Origin: a virus
DNA: 62,069 nt
Reading direction: 5' to 3' (one strand)
Virus record (IMG/VR): IMGVR_UViG_3300030099_006113
Coordinates: 6,105-68,173 of that record
Part shown: one piece after another, positions 1 to 7,770 of the stretch
Position numbering within the stretch: position 1 is the stretch's first letter
Layout of the letters: the number at the start of each line of letters is the position of its first letter
Translations under genes and position numbers: made by a program
The notes under the pieces: generated by a model
What the model was told of the DNA's origin: nothing
What the model saw: only the letters and a program-made list of their open reading frames with translations
Databases searched by the model: none

Positions 1-231
1 AAGCCGAGACTTTGAAACGCTTCTTCTGGACTCTGCCCCGGCAGCGGCCTCAAGCGCCCTGCCGGTCCTGGCCTCTCTTGCCATTTCTTGCTGTATCTCT
101 CCCATAGCGATTTGTCTCATAATGGAAGAGGCTGCTTGGCCGGCCACCGCATCTTTTACCATGCGTCGCTGCTCTTCTGCTGCTGCTTGTTGACGCAGCA
201 TTTGGGTCACAAATGGGGCTACGCTAGACAT
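1..231 (-). CDS. partial virion protein, N-terminal 77 residues (phage A)
   Basis: The reading frame starts at ATG 231-229 and stays open to the left edge, so only the N-terminus is visible. The start overlaps the stop of the upstream tail gene as TGATG, which implies translational coupling. The visible part is rich in Gln, Ala, Glu and Arg and looks helical, with repeated QQAAAEEQ-like composition. By position it corresponds to the Gln-rich 567-residue protein of phage B (35,400-37,103), which also follows the large tail gene, but homology cannot be shown from this fragment. Function unknown; a virion or ejection protein is an inference from position. Confidence 0.75.
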   Translation of the reverse strand, partial: MSSVAPFVTQMLRQQAAAEEQRRMVKDAVAGQAASSIMRQIAMGEIQQEMAREARTGRALEAAAGAESRRSVSKSRL

Positions 232-3200
232 CAGTAAGTCCTGTTTTGAGATGTTTTAAAGTTTGTTGATTCAGGCCTAATCCCAACCTCGAAGGCTATG
301 CCGTTAAGGCGAGCCGCCTCAGTGGAGCCGCTTAGAACAAGCTTAATTCTTATTGCCCTGTTCTTCTGGCTGGGCATGTGTACCCGATACAGGTAAATGT
401 CACTCGGTGCTTGAGTTATGTTTAGGGTGGGTGACGCCTCGTCGCCCGTCTTGTAGTCCACATAGATTTGCGCCTCTGCCTCATGCGCTCCCATGTACTC
501 GCCCAGGTACATAAACCTGTACACCCTGTCCTTTTTCAGTATGCCCGAGGGGGAGATAAACCCGGTGTCGACAACCATGTCGTAGTTTGTGCTGTTGTCC
601 TGAAACACCGTTGTGGATTGCTCCCACTGCTTGCCATCTGCCGTCAGCCTTTGAAAGCTAGACCCGTTGTAGACTTCTGCTATCTGGTGAGCGGATGACG
701 TGTATGCAATGGTGTACCTGCTCCACTGCTGGAAGTAGTAGTTGTAGATAAGGTACTGGTCAGAGCCTGACGACGTTCCGGCGTTCGACAGCATAATCCT
801 CACCTCGTTGGTGGGATCATGGCGCAACATGTTAACGGCCAGCTTGCTGGTCCTGTCTTCGACCGAAGCACCAATGTAGTTGATGCTCATATCTCTTCCG
901 ACCAGATAGATGCCTCGCTCCCCTTGGTAGAATATGCCCACAGGAGAGTCTGTGTGGGCCGCTCCTGGCTTTGCGCCTTGCCCTGATGCAAACAGTCGAG
1001 GGGCAGGAAACGCGCCTGCACCGAGCCTGTCAGGCCCTCTCCCCGACACAAAGAAGCCATTGTCCTCGGTGAACATGACGAAGTGGTCAAGGTTGCCCTC
1101 AATGGCCGTTAGCTTTGATGCGTCACCTGGAAAGTTGATTTGAAACTCGGACGTGTCGGCAGGAAACCTGACAGCTTCACCATCTGTCAGAGGGACGGAC
1201 ATATAGACGTTATCGTCAATCGCCGCTGCAAATACCTTGTTCTGGTGTTTCACCAAGTCAGTGCAAGACCCAAAGCATCCTGATTGGGCTGTTCCATCGG
1301 TGGTGTACAGGGGCTCTGCGTTTACCACGTTAGCGTGGTCTGGGGGCATATCTACAAACGCAATTTCATCCTGAAGCCCCGTGGCTCCAATCTCATTCAA
1401 CAAGGGAAGAGACCCTACTTCGTAGAAGATGTTTCCATTGCTTTCAGTTCGATAGACAAGAATGTTCACGCCCTTGCCCGTTGGCGTGTGCGTGGCTCCT
1501 CCAATCGTATATGACTCGGTGATTCCGCCTTTTCTTGTTAGTGCAGGGGGAAGCGGCCTTACGTAAACCAAGACGCGATTTGTATTGTAAACAGCGCTGA
1601 TTGGAACAGACCCGCTTGACCCGTTTGGAAAGGTTAAAACCTCATCATTGGCGTACCCTGAACCCTGAGAAGTAATGCTATTTACGGACTGAACAGCTCC
1701 GCCAGAAACGGTTATGTTAAAAACTGCGCCCGTTCCGCTCCCGCCGCCCATTGTCACGTCAAATGTGCCGTTTGTATACCCACTGCCTCCAGTAACGGCG
1801 CCCACGGTCTTTACGCCGCCTGTCGCGATGGTGACCTCATTGAAAGGAGCTGGAGCAGAGCGATAGATGTTTCCGTTGCTATCGCCCCATTCGTAGATGA
1901 CCGAGTACTTTAGAACTAAACCGTTTGTGAATCCCCGAACCGTTCCGCCCGCAACGTAAGTGTTTGCCGATGCCCCTGATTGAACAAGACGAGATATGCT
2001 GGGCGAAACAACAAAGTCGTTCTCAAAGATTCTATCCCCATCATACCCATGCAAGACTCCGCCCGTTAAAACAAGCGAGCCGTCCGCGTCAGCGCTTGCA
2101 ATGGCTCGATCTGGGTCGAAGTCGCAAGTGACCAAACTAACGCCGAAGATGGTGTCAGGGTCATAGTTATGCGTGGTTGCCGCAACGTCTTTGGACGTGT
2201 TGATGTACCCCGCAAAACGAGATGCTCCAAACCTATACTTGTTGCTGGAGGCGTCTTTTAAAACCCTTTGAACTCCAAACCAAAGCCTACGGTTAGACTG
2301 AACAGAATCGCCGTCATCGGCAAAGGTATACTGGGCAGGGTTTAGGGTCACATACTCCGACGTCACACAAGTCGCACATTGCCCCATCTTTGTTGCGCCA
2401 ATAATCTCCCCGTTGTGATTTACAACAGCGAGCGTATTGGACAGGCCTCTTCTAAGCCTGAAATCAGGCAAGATGTCCTCGCCCAAAAGATTGTCGTTAA
2501 CCACCGACATTGCAAAGTAAAGACTGGAGCCGACCCTGAACGCATCCGATGTAATCGTCGAGCAGTAACTCATCTTGTCCTTGTAGACGGATATGGACGA
2601 TGAGGAAATTGATGAGATTGTTCTGCTGCTTATGGATATCTTGTAAATCCTGGACCAATGAGGCGAGACCCTGTCAGCAGCGCCCGCCTCCGCCGTAATG
2701 GCCGATGCACCATTTACCAGTGAGACCGGAACATAAATATCGGTTGCACCGTCAGCCAATGTGCCCGCTGTGCCAGCTAAAAGAAATAGATGACCCGAGC
2801 CCCCTTGATCGTTTGTTGCGTCAGTAAAACTAACTTGATTCGCTAGATTGTCGCTTAGAAGTGTTATGTGGACCTTTGCCGTTCCGCCCACATTCGCAGT
2901 GCATCCAAACACAATAGCGGCGGTTCCAACCGCTGCGCTATCGCTCAAGGTTTTAACAAATATCTCGCTCGGCAAGACCGTGTCGGGGCCTTTTGCATAC
3001 TGAGCAAAGGCGGCTGTAATGCTCACCGTGGCGACGGTTGTTCCGTTAAGGGCGGTTCCTGAGACCTCCAGGTACTGAATCTTAAACGCCGAACCTGTGA
3101 AATAAGCCAAGACGCCGCCGCTTGCGAGTGTTTGTGTGCCGGCGATATCAACGGAGAATATCGGGTAAGTTGCATCCAAGGCGATGTCTACGCCAGAGCC

Positions 3201-3965
3201 ACCACTGGTGTCTTGCAGCGTTGCACCCGCCGTCTTTCCTTGCGCCACTGTTGTCGACGACGTGCAGTCAATGCTTCGGTACGTTATCTTGTTGGTCGAT
3301 GGGTCTTGATAGATGAAGAATATTCGATTTGAGACTGCAAGGCATTGAGGCCTGGGGATGTCATAAAGCCTGTTGGTACCCGTGATTGCTATGTCGTAAC
3401 CAGCCAAAAGTTTGTTTGACTGTATGATGGTGCCGGTTTCTATATCTTCGGCATCATACCTTACCTGGTATTGGTTGGTCACAGCGCCAGAGCTAACCGA
3501 AGGATAAAACTGGTACTCAGCCCAGACATAAACCCTAATACCGTTTGCTTCTGCTATCTGCGCATTGCCCTGGCGACGGTCTGGGACTCGGCGCTTTACC
3601 TTGTTCTCCACCGTCATCGGCACAAAGGTGCCCTTATCTACCAAGACGTTTGTTGTCGGGGGTGCCGTTATCTTCGAGTACGCCCGGTTGCCATCAAATA
3701 CCAGTGTCTCGTTTTGATACTGAACAATGCCAACACCAGAGGAGATAGAGCCCGAGTCGCCAACCGAGCCTCCGGTCCCTGCTGCAACGTAGTTTTGCGT
3801 GCTGTTTGTCAGGACAAACCCGCCGCGCTTTCTTAATTGACCTGTTTTCTCAAAATGAACATTGTCCGCAGCCTTGAGCGAATCAATGCCAAGAGAAGGC
3901 TCTGACGCCTTTTCGTTTATGCCCTTTGCCAGCGGGAACGACAATGTCTTCTTTTGCAGAGCCAT
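231..3965 (-). CDS. large tail protein, T7 gp12-like role proposed (phage A, 1244 aa)
   Basis: The N-terminus has the pattern LAKGINEKAS...LRKRGGF, shared with the 1108-residue protein of phage B (FAKGINEKAS...ITKRGGY); both sit immediately after a ~100-residue NRVQ protein and before a Gln-rich protein. Large beta-rich proteins opening with a 'KG...KRGG' segment occur in podovirus tails as tubular or hub proteins, so this role is inferred. The ATG at 3965 overlaps the upstream stop (TGATG); an in-frame GTG 12 bases earlier is less likely. A Gly-rich insert with two GSGYxN-type repeats (about 1,590-1,830) is absent from the B protein. Confidence 0.85.
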   Translation of the reverse strand: MALQKKTLSFPLAKGINEKASEPSLGIDSLKAADNVHFEKTGQLRKRGGFVLTNSTQNYVAAGTGGSVGDSGSISSGVGIVQYQNETLVFDGNRAYSKITAPPTTNVLVDKGTFVPMTVENKVKRRVPDRRQGNAQIAEANGIRVYVWAEYQFYPSVSSGAVTNQYQVRYDAEDIETGTIIQSNKLLAGYDIAITGTNRLYDIPRPQCLAVSNRIFFIYQDPSTNKITYRSIDCTSSTTVAQGKTAGATLQDTSGGSGVDIALDATYPIFSVDIAGTQTLASGGVLAYFTGSAFKIQYLEVSGTALNGTTVATVSITAAFAQYAKGPDTVLPSEIFVKTLSDSAAVGTAAIVFGCTANVGGTAKVHITLLSDNLANQVSFTDATNDQGGSGHLFLLAGTAGTLADGATDIYVPVSLVNGASAITAEAGAADRVSPHWSRIYKISISSRTISSISSSSISVYKDKMSYCSTITSDAFRVGSSLYFAMSVVNDNLLGEDILPDFRLRRGLSNTLAVVNHNGEIIGATKMGQCATCVTSEYVTLNPAQYTFADDGDSVQSNRRLWFGVQRVLKDASSNKYRFGASRFAGYINTSKDVAATTHNYDPDTIFGVSLVTCDFDPDRAIASADADGSLVLTGGVLHGYDGDRIFENDFVVSPSISRLVQSGASANTYVAGGTVRGFTNGLVLKYSVIYEWGDSNGNIYRSAPAPFNEVTIATGGVKTVGAVTGGSGYTNGTFDVTMGGGSGTGAVFNITVSGGAVQSVNSITSQGSGYANDEVLTFPNGSSGSVPISAVYNTNRVLVYVRPLPPALTRKGGITESYTIGGATHTPTGKGVNILVYRTESNGNIFYEVGSLPLLNEIGATGLQDEIAFVDMPPDHANVVNAEPLYTTDGTAQSGCFGSCTDLVKHQNKVFAAAIDDNVYMSVPLTDGEAVRFPADTSEFQINFPGDASKLTAIEGNLDHFVMFTEDNGFFVSGRGPDRLGAGAFPAPRLFASGQGAKPGAAHTDSPVGIFYQGERGIYLVGRDMSINYIGASVEDRTSKLAVNMLRHDPTNEVRIMLSNAGTSSGSDQYLIYNYYFQQWSRYTIAYTSSAHQIAEVYNGSSFQRLTADGKQWEQSTTVFQDNSTNYDMVVDTGFISPSGILKKDRVYRFMYLGEYMGAHEAEAQIYVDYKTGDEASPTLNITQAPSDIYLYRVHMPSQKNRAIRIKLVLSGSTEAARLNGIAFEVGIRPESTNFKTSQNRTY

Positions 3966-4276
3966 CAAAACACCCACAAGCTAATGATTGAGTTTGCCGC
4001 CATTTGCAGTGGCAGGTAGTTTTTAGGGTCAACGTTTTCTTCGTTCTTGATAATAACAGTGCCTGCCACTGTGGTGGACACAACAATATACCCCTTAGGC
4101 TTTCTGTTGAGCCCATGGTACACGCGAAAGGTTTCGCTGCGGGTTACCTCGATGTCCTCAAACAACCGGCCCGCAATGATGCCTGATTGCTGAAGCTCGC
4201 TTGCAAACAGCTCTACCTTGTCCTGAACCCTGTTCAGGTCGTAGTCTTGGGTTCTATATCTTTCAACCTCGACCAT
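3965..4276 (-). CDS. conserved tail-module protein, 103 aa, NRVQ family (phage A)
   Basis: Contains an N-terminal DLNRVQDKVELFAS helix and a central HGLNRKPKGYIVV segment, ending in LWVF. The B protein at 40,456-40,773 has the same landmarks (TLNRVQERIED, HSLGRNINGYIVV, LWVF) and the same neighbours, so they are orthologous in position and sequence. Both ends are coupled: the start overlaps the stop of the 242-residue gene and the stop overlaps the start of the large tail gene, each as TGATG. Probably a structural component of the head-tail or tail region; no biochemical function is known to me. Confidence 0.85.
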   Translation of the reverse strand: MVEVERYRTQDYDLNRVQDKVELFASELQQSGIIAGRLFEDIEVTRSETFRVYHGLNRKPKGYIVVSTTVAGTVIIKNEENVDPKNYLPLQMAANSIISLWVF

Positions 4277-5004
4277 CAGTAGCTCTTGTAGTTGATGTGG
4301 TCGTCAAGGTAGACGCCAGTTCTGACGTCGGTAATTTTGGAAGACTCGCCCGCGTCTCTATTTGCGGATGCCGCCTCAAGCCGTTTGCGCAATTGCTCTT
4401 TGTAGATCATGTGAGGCTGAGTGTTGGACTCTTCCTTCATCAAGCATTTGATGGCGGCATCTACCACCAAATACTCCTCGTAGCCTTTTGCGATTTGAGG
4501 AGCAAGGCTGACAATCGTTGCGCTGGTCGACCCCGCATCAAACTGTTGAGCTTCGGGAATATAGTGCAGCTTTGCAGTTCCAGATGTTGCCGGAGAAGGA
4601 ATAAACTTAATCTTGTTTCCTTGAATGGCGTATCTGGTGTCTGCGATTCTGGATGCTACAATTGCAGGCGCATTGTACATGTTGCGCTCTTGGAAGGTAA
4701 ATCTCATCATTCGGTAGGTTAAACCGCCGGATGTAAAATCAACCCCAAGTGCTTTATAGAAGTCTGTTGGAAGTGTGCCTGGGTTGTCGGCGGGGAGCGT
4801 ATAGTCTCCAGACTTTGGGGACTCAGAGCTGTCTTTAACGTAGTAGTCTTCATACTTCGTCACCAGAAGATCGTGAATCTCTGCCATGGCCACGTTGATG
4901 TAGTCGACAACTTCCGAGTCTGAAACAAAGGTAGAGCCCACCATGTCAGCCCGCTGTCTTACGCGGGTGATGAGCTGGGCGAGGGTGGTAGTGTTATTCG
5001 GCAT
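4276..5004 (-). CDS. head-tail adaptor/tail-tube-like protein, 242 aa (phage A)
   Basis: Begins LAQLITRVRQRADMVGSTFVSDSEVVDYIN and has a matching relative in B (41,065-41,757: LELRTRARQRADAVGNNFFTDSEINDYIN). Proteins with an N-terminal 'R.RQRAD...DSE..DYIN' helix are common in podovirus-type head-completion modules, where they act as adaptor or tail-tube-like proteins. I chose ATG 5004 because GGAGGG lies six to eight bases upstream; an upstream in-frame TTG (5016) is less likely. The gene follows a strong GNRA-type hairpin and its stop overlaps the next start. Role inferred from position and family resemblance. Confidence 0.8.
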   Translation of the reverse strand: MPNNTTTLAQLITRVRQRADMVGSTFVSDSEVVDYINVAMAEIHDLLVTKYEDYYVKDSSESPKSGDYTLPADNPGTLPTDFYKALGVDFTSGGLTYRMMRFTFQERNMYNAPAIVASRIADTRYAIQGNKIKFIPSPATSGTAKLHYIPEAQQFDAGSTSATIVSLAPQIAKGYEEYLVVDAAIKCLMKEESNTQPHMIYKEQLRKRLEAASANRDAGESSKITDVRTGVYLDDHINYKSY

Positions 5005-5020
5005 CCAGCCCTCCAATAAA

Positions 5021-5045
5021 GGACCGGGGGCTTTCGCCCCCGTCC
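5021..5045 (-). terminator. GAAA-capped hairpin downstream of the head genes (phage A)
   Basis: On the minus strand GGGGGC and GCCCCC close a GAAA tetraloop, extended by GGAC/GTCC beyond one unpaired base. The sequence after it (CCTTTATT) is only weakly U-rich, so it may attenuate or protect mRNA rather than fully terminate. It lies between the small 65-residue gene and the adaptor gene, at the head/tail boundary of the operon. B has a GGGGGC/GCCCCC hairpin at a similar boundary (42,007-42,021). Confidence 0.65.
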
Positions 5046-5047
5046 AA

Positions 5048-5245
5048 TTAGTTCATACTGACGTCGTAGAGGTCCTGTAGCGCTTGCGCTACCATCTCTC
5101 CGTCGCCATCCGCGATAGCCTTGAGGAAAGCATCTCCTGCTTCTTTCTTGGCCATCCTTGAGTAGCCTTCACCCTCTTCTTTGCCTTCGGATGACTCCTT
5201 GGCTTTGTCGAGGATCATGACCGCCAGGTTACCTTGGTCGGGCAT
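5048..5245 (-). CDS. small acidic head-module protein, 65 aa (phage A)
   Basis: Short Glu/Lys/Asp-rich protein (KAKESSEGKEEGEG...) with a predicted C-terminal helix (DAFLKAIADGDGEMVAQALQDLY). The B gene at 41,757-41,987 has the same layout: an acidic, Ser-rich centre followed by a DEAFMNAAQAAMSAAKSEDASMF-like helix. Each sits between the putative decoration protein and the adaptor gene. I do not recognise a characterised family. Confidence 0.75.
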   Translation of the reverse strand: MPDQGNLAVMILDKAKESSEGKEEGEGYSRMAKKEAGDAFLKAIADGDGEMVAQALQDLYDVSMN

Positions 5246-5255
5246 TTTAGGCTCC

Positions 5256-5624
5256 TTAGGTTACACTGCTGTTTTTGAGCAGCAACATAAAAGTAAACTC
5301 ACCATCTGCTGGGGTCGCGTCTGCCGTCCCCGCAGTATCATGGGCTGCAAAAGTTACTGTTTTTGCGCTGGTGACATCATGCGCTTTTAGCCGCATAAAG
5401 TCATCGTCATCAGCACCGGCAATATTTAGAGTAGCACCTGCATGGAGCAGCCCCGAATACTTGTCATCCAGCGTGATAATTACCACACCCGTCGAAAAGT
5501 CTCCGACAGTAAAGCCTGCGCCATCAGCAACTGTGCACTCACCGCTACTCACTGTGACGCGACCTGCAATAATTTTAAGCGCGCGCTCTAGCGCTTGCAC
5601 GTTTTTAAAATCACGACTAGCCAT
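5256..5624 (-). CDS. putative head decoration/stabilising protein, 122 aa (phage A)
   Basis: The gene immediately follows the major capsid gene with a strong ribosome-binding site (AAAGGAGATGAGTT before ATG). The sequence is beta-rich with many Thr, Val, Ala and Gly residues and a central LDDKYSGLLHAGATL; the B counterpart (42,035-42,379) has LDREYNGLLSAQITP at the same point. Position after the capsid gene, size and composition suggest a decoration or minor head protein; this is inference. Confidence 0.8.
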   Translation of the reverse strand: MASRDFKNVQALERALKIIAGRVTVSSGECTVADGAGFTVGDFSTGVVIITLDDKYSGLLHAGATLNIAGADDDDFMRLKAHDVTSAKTVTFAAHDTAGTADATPADGEFTFMLLLKNSSVT

Positions 5625-5650
5625 AACTCATCTCCTTTCTTGGGTCTGAA

Positions 5651-6880
5651 TTAAGCCAATGCGATTCGGCAGTTGTAACCAGGTGCGTTGCAAGCCAGGT
5701 TTCCGTAGTACCCGAGGCGTACCTCGTAAGCATCTGCCGAATTTTCTCGAAGCATTTGGTTGTTGTCAAAGTCAAGGAACATTGGAGCTTCGCCCAAAGT
5801 GTTAAGGCTCCAGGTATCAAGCTGAAGCATCCACGCAATGTTTGGTTGCGCGTTTTGGTCAGGAATAATATCAATGATTCCTCGTGGTCCACGAAGAGCA
5901 ATTGACGCAAATCCCATATCAACGTCACGAGCCTTAACTTCGCCGTACACAACCTTAGAGCTAAGAGCTTTTTCAATGTTTGCAAACGTCTTGAAGTCAA
6001 CAAAGCAGTGAGTAGGAGCGCCACCTTCTCGACTTACGAGAGAAGCGCCTTCGATAAGAGCTTCTTCAATCGGAAGAGCGGAGCCGTCAAAACGCTGACC
6101 ACCGAGACGAGACACGTCTGTGCTTCGGTCTTGGCTAAACAGGGTCTTGTTGTTTGTATCCAGAACGCGAGGAACCCACGCTTCTAGGCCGCTAATTTTA
6201 ACATTCAAGTCGCCCTTTTGAAGCACTTGGTTATGAAGCGCCGGCGAACCTGTTGTTCCCGAAACAGTAAACGTGCCCGCCGAGCGGTCAACCGCTGTAA
6301 CCGTAAGGTCTCCACCAATCTGGTTTAGTGGATCTGGCTTACGGAATCGTGAATCCGTTGTTGATGTGGTTTGATGCTGGAAAACATTGAGCACCATGCC
6401 AACTTCAAAGTTGGTAATGTCCTCGGCGTCAGTGAGCGTATATGTACCACTAGACTCGCTTGAGACGGTTCCGATAGAGCCTGTCCCGTCCCGATACATT
6501 GACGTAGCCAAAGACCGAGTTAGCGAGTGCATTGCGCCGTCAATCTCCATGGTGGCGTAGCGCAAGAAAGCATCGCTGTCTCGCTCCGTAGCCTTGATGG
6601 ACTCGCCGGTAATGCTTGCGAATGAGTAATCCTTCACGCGTGTCAGTACAAATTGACCAAGCGAGGATGTAGAGTCTACGCCCTGACCGCTAGCGAATGT
6701 TGCACTTCGTCGCTGCGGATTTCCGAAAATCAACGGAATGGGCATATTCTCGCCGCCGAACTTTGTGTACTTCGGCATAAGGGCGAGAAGCGGATTGTCT
6801 TTATAAACCATGTTCTGGACGCGAAGGGGCTTGTAGTGCTCCTTCAGCGCCTGGGTAACTGTTGCAATGTCGAGCGCCAT
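5651..6880 (-). CDS. major capsid protein, 409 aa (phage A)
   Basis: The N-terminal region (LKEHYKPLRVQNMVYKDNPL, then GNPQRRSATFASGQ, then LTRVKDYSFASITGE) and the C-terminus (YYGNLACNAPGYNCRIALA) match the B protein at 42,391-43,632 (LVYKNNPAFAMIPK, VTRVKDYSIVSVDNE, GYYGNLLCKAPGYNCRIALA). Length, a scaffold-like gene directly upstream and a decoration-like gene downstream fit an HK97-fold major capsid protein that forms the icosahedral shell. GGAG lies seven bases before the ATG. The HK97 fold is inferred from family knowledge. Confidence 0.9.
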   Translation of the reverse strand: MALDIATVTQALKEHYKPLRVQNMVYKDNPLLALMPKYTKFGGENMPIPLIFGNPQRRSATFASGQGVDSTSSLGQFVLTRVKDYSFASITGESIKATERDSDAFLRYATMEIDGAMHSLTRSLATSMYRDGTGSIGTVSSESSGTYTLTDAEDITNFEVGMVLNVFQHQTTSTTDSRFRKPDPLNQIGGDLTVTAVDRSAGTFTVSGTTGSPALHNQVLQKGDLNVKISGLEAWVPRVLDTNNKTLFSQDRSTDVSRLGGQRFDGSALPIEEALIEGASLVSREGGAPTHCFVDFKTFANIEKALSSKVVYGEVKARDVDMGFASIALRGPRGIIDIIPDQNAQPNIAWMLQLDTWSLNTLGEAPMFLDFDNNQMLRENSADAYEVRLGYYGNLACNAPGYNCRIALA

Positions 6881-6903
6881 TTCTTAACTCCAGTAAGTGC
6901 CGG

Positions 6904-7761
6904 TTATTCCCAGCGTAAAAGCGAGGCAGCGCGCTCCAGAGACTTTTCTTTGCTCTCTAGGGCACCGCTAGACGGTTCTGTTTTCTTAGCAGTGTTTTCA
7001 TTGCTAAGTGTTTTTGGCCGTGATGATTTCGCTGTTTCGGCTTCTGGAGTCGCTTCTTCTGTTTCGGGCTCTTTTTGACTAGTGGCCCGCCACTTATCTT
7101 GCAGCTTCTTGCTGCTCAGGTATCGCTCTGCTTCGGATTCAAAATGGCTTTCAACCATTTTTGCAGCGTCTGAATACTCCATGATCTCTTTCGTGCGGAT
7201 GTAGTGCTGTTGCATAACTTCCGCGACGAGACCATAGGCATCATTCGACTGAATGAATTCGTAGTCACCACCATCGTCAACGAATTGCTTTACGTTGTCA
7301 ATTAATTTGTTGCGGGCCGCCTGGGCCTGGGCCTGCTCGCGTTGCTTGTTTTCCTCGTTGTAGGCACCTTCAAGCTTCTCGATGCGAGCACGCAAAGCCT
7401 CGTTTTCGAGCTTTAATTTCTGGTCAGCCGTGGGCTCACCCTCGTTGATGACCTGCTGCGTCAAAGCATCGTAGTCAATCCCCAGTTTTTTTATCGCCTC
7501 GTAGGGGTTTTCTTTGGCTAGTGACTGAATTCCCGAATACTCATTTTTGTATCCCTGGACTTCGTTGTACTGGGCCTCAAGCTCCTTGAGCCTCGCCTCC
7601 CTGCTGCGCAGCTCCCTCTCTCTTCTTGCAATCGCCCCAAACTGACGAGAAAAGTCTGGCTTCTCTTCGACGGCTTCGGCGACTTCGGCGGCTTCCGTTG
7701 CCGCCTCTTCGACCGCCTCTTCTACAACCTCTGCCGGTGGTGCTTCCTGCTGCTCTTCCAT
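6904..7761 (-). CDS. scaffolding protein, 285 aa (phage A)
   Basis: Highly charged protein with a low-complexity acidic N-terminus (VEEAVEEAATEAAEVAEAVEE), long coiled-coil stretches (RRERELRSREARLKELEAQY; ENEALRARIEKLEGAYNEENKQREQ) and a helical C-terminal part ending in a basic/acidic tail. It lies between portal and capsid, the usual place of the scaffold gene. The B protein (43,648-44,550) has the same architecture. It should guide procapsid assembly and leave before or during packaging. No protease gene is seen nearby. Confidence 0.85.
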   Translation of the reverse strand: MEEQQEAPPAEVVEEAVEEAATEAAEVAEAVEEKPDFSRQFGAIARRERELRSREARLKELEAQYNEVQGYKNEYSGIQSLAKENPYEAIKKLGIDYDALTQQVINEGEPTADQKLKLENEALRARIEKLEGAYNEENKQREQAQAQAARNKLIDNVKQFVDDGGDYEFIQSNDAYGLVAEVMQQHYIRTKEIMEYSDAAKMVESHFESEAERYLSSKKLQDKWRATSQKEPETEEATPEAETAKSSRPKTLSNENTAKKTEPSSGALESKEKSLERAASLLRWE

Positions 7762-7770
7762 TTAAATCTC

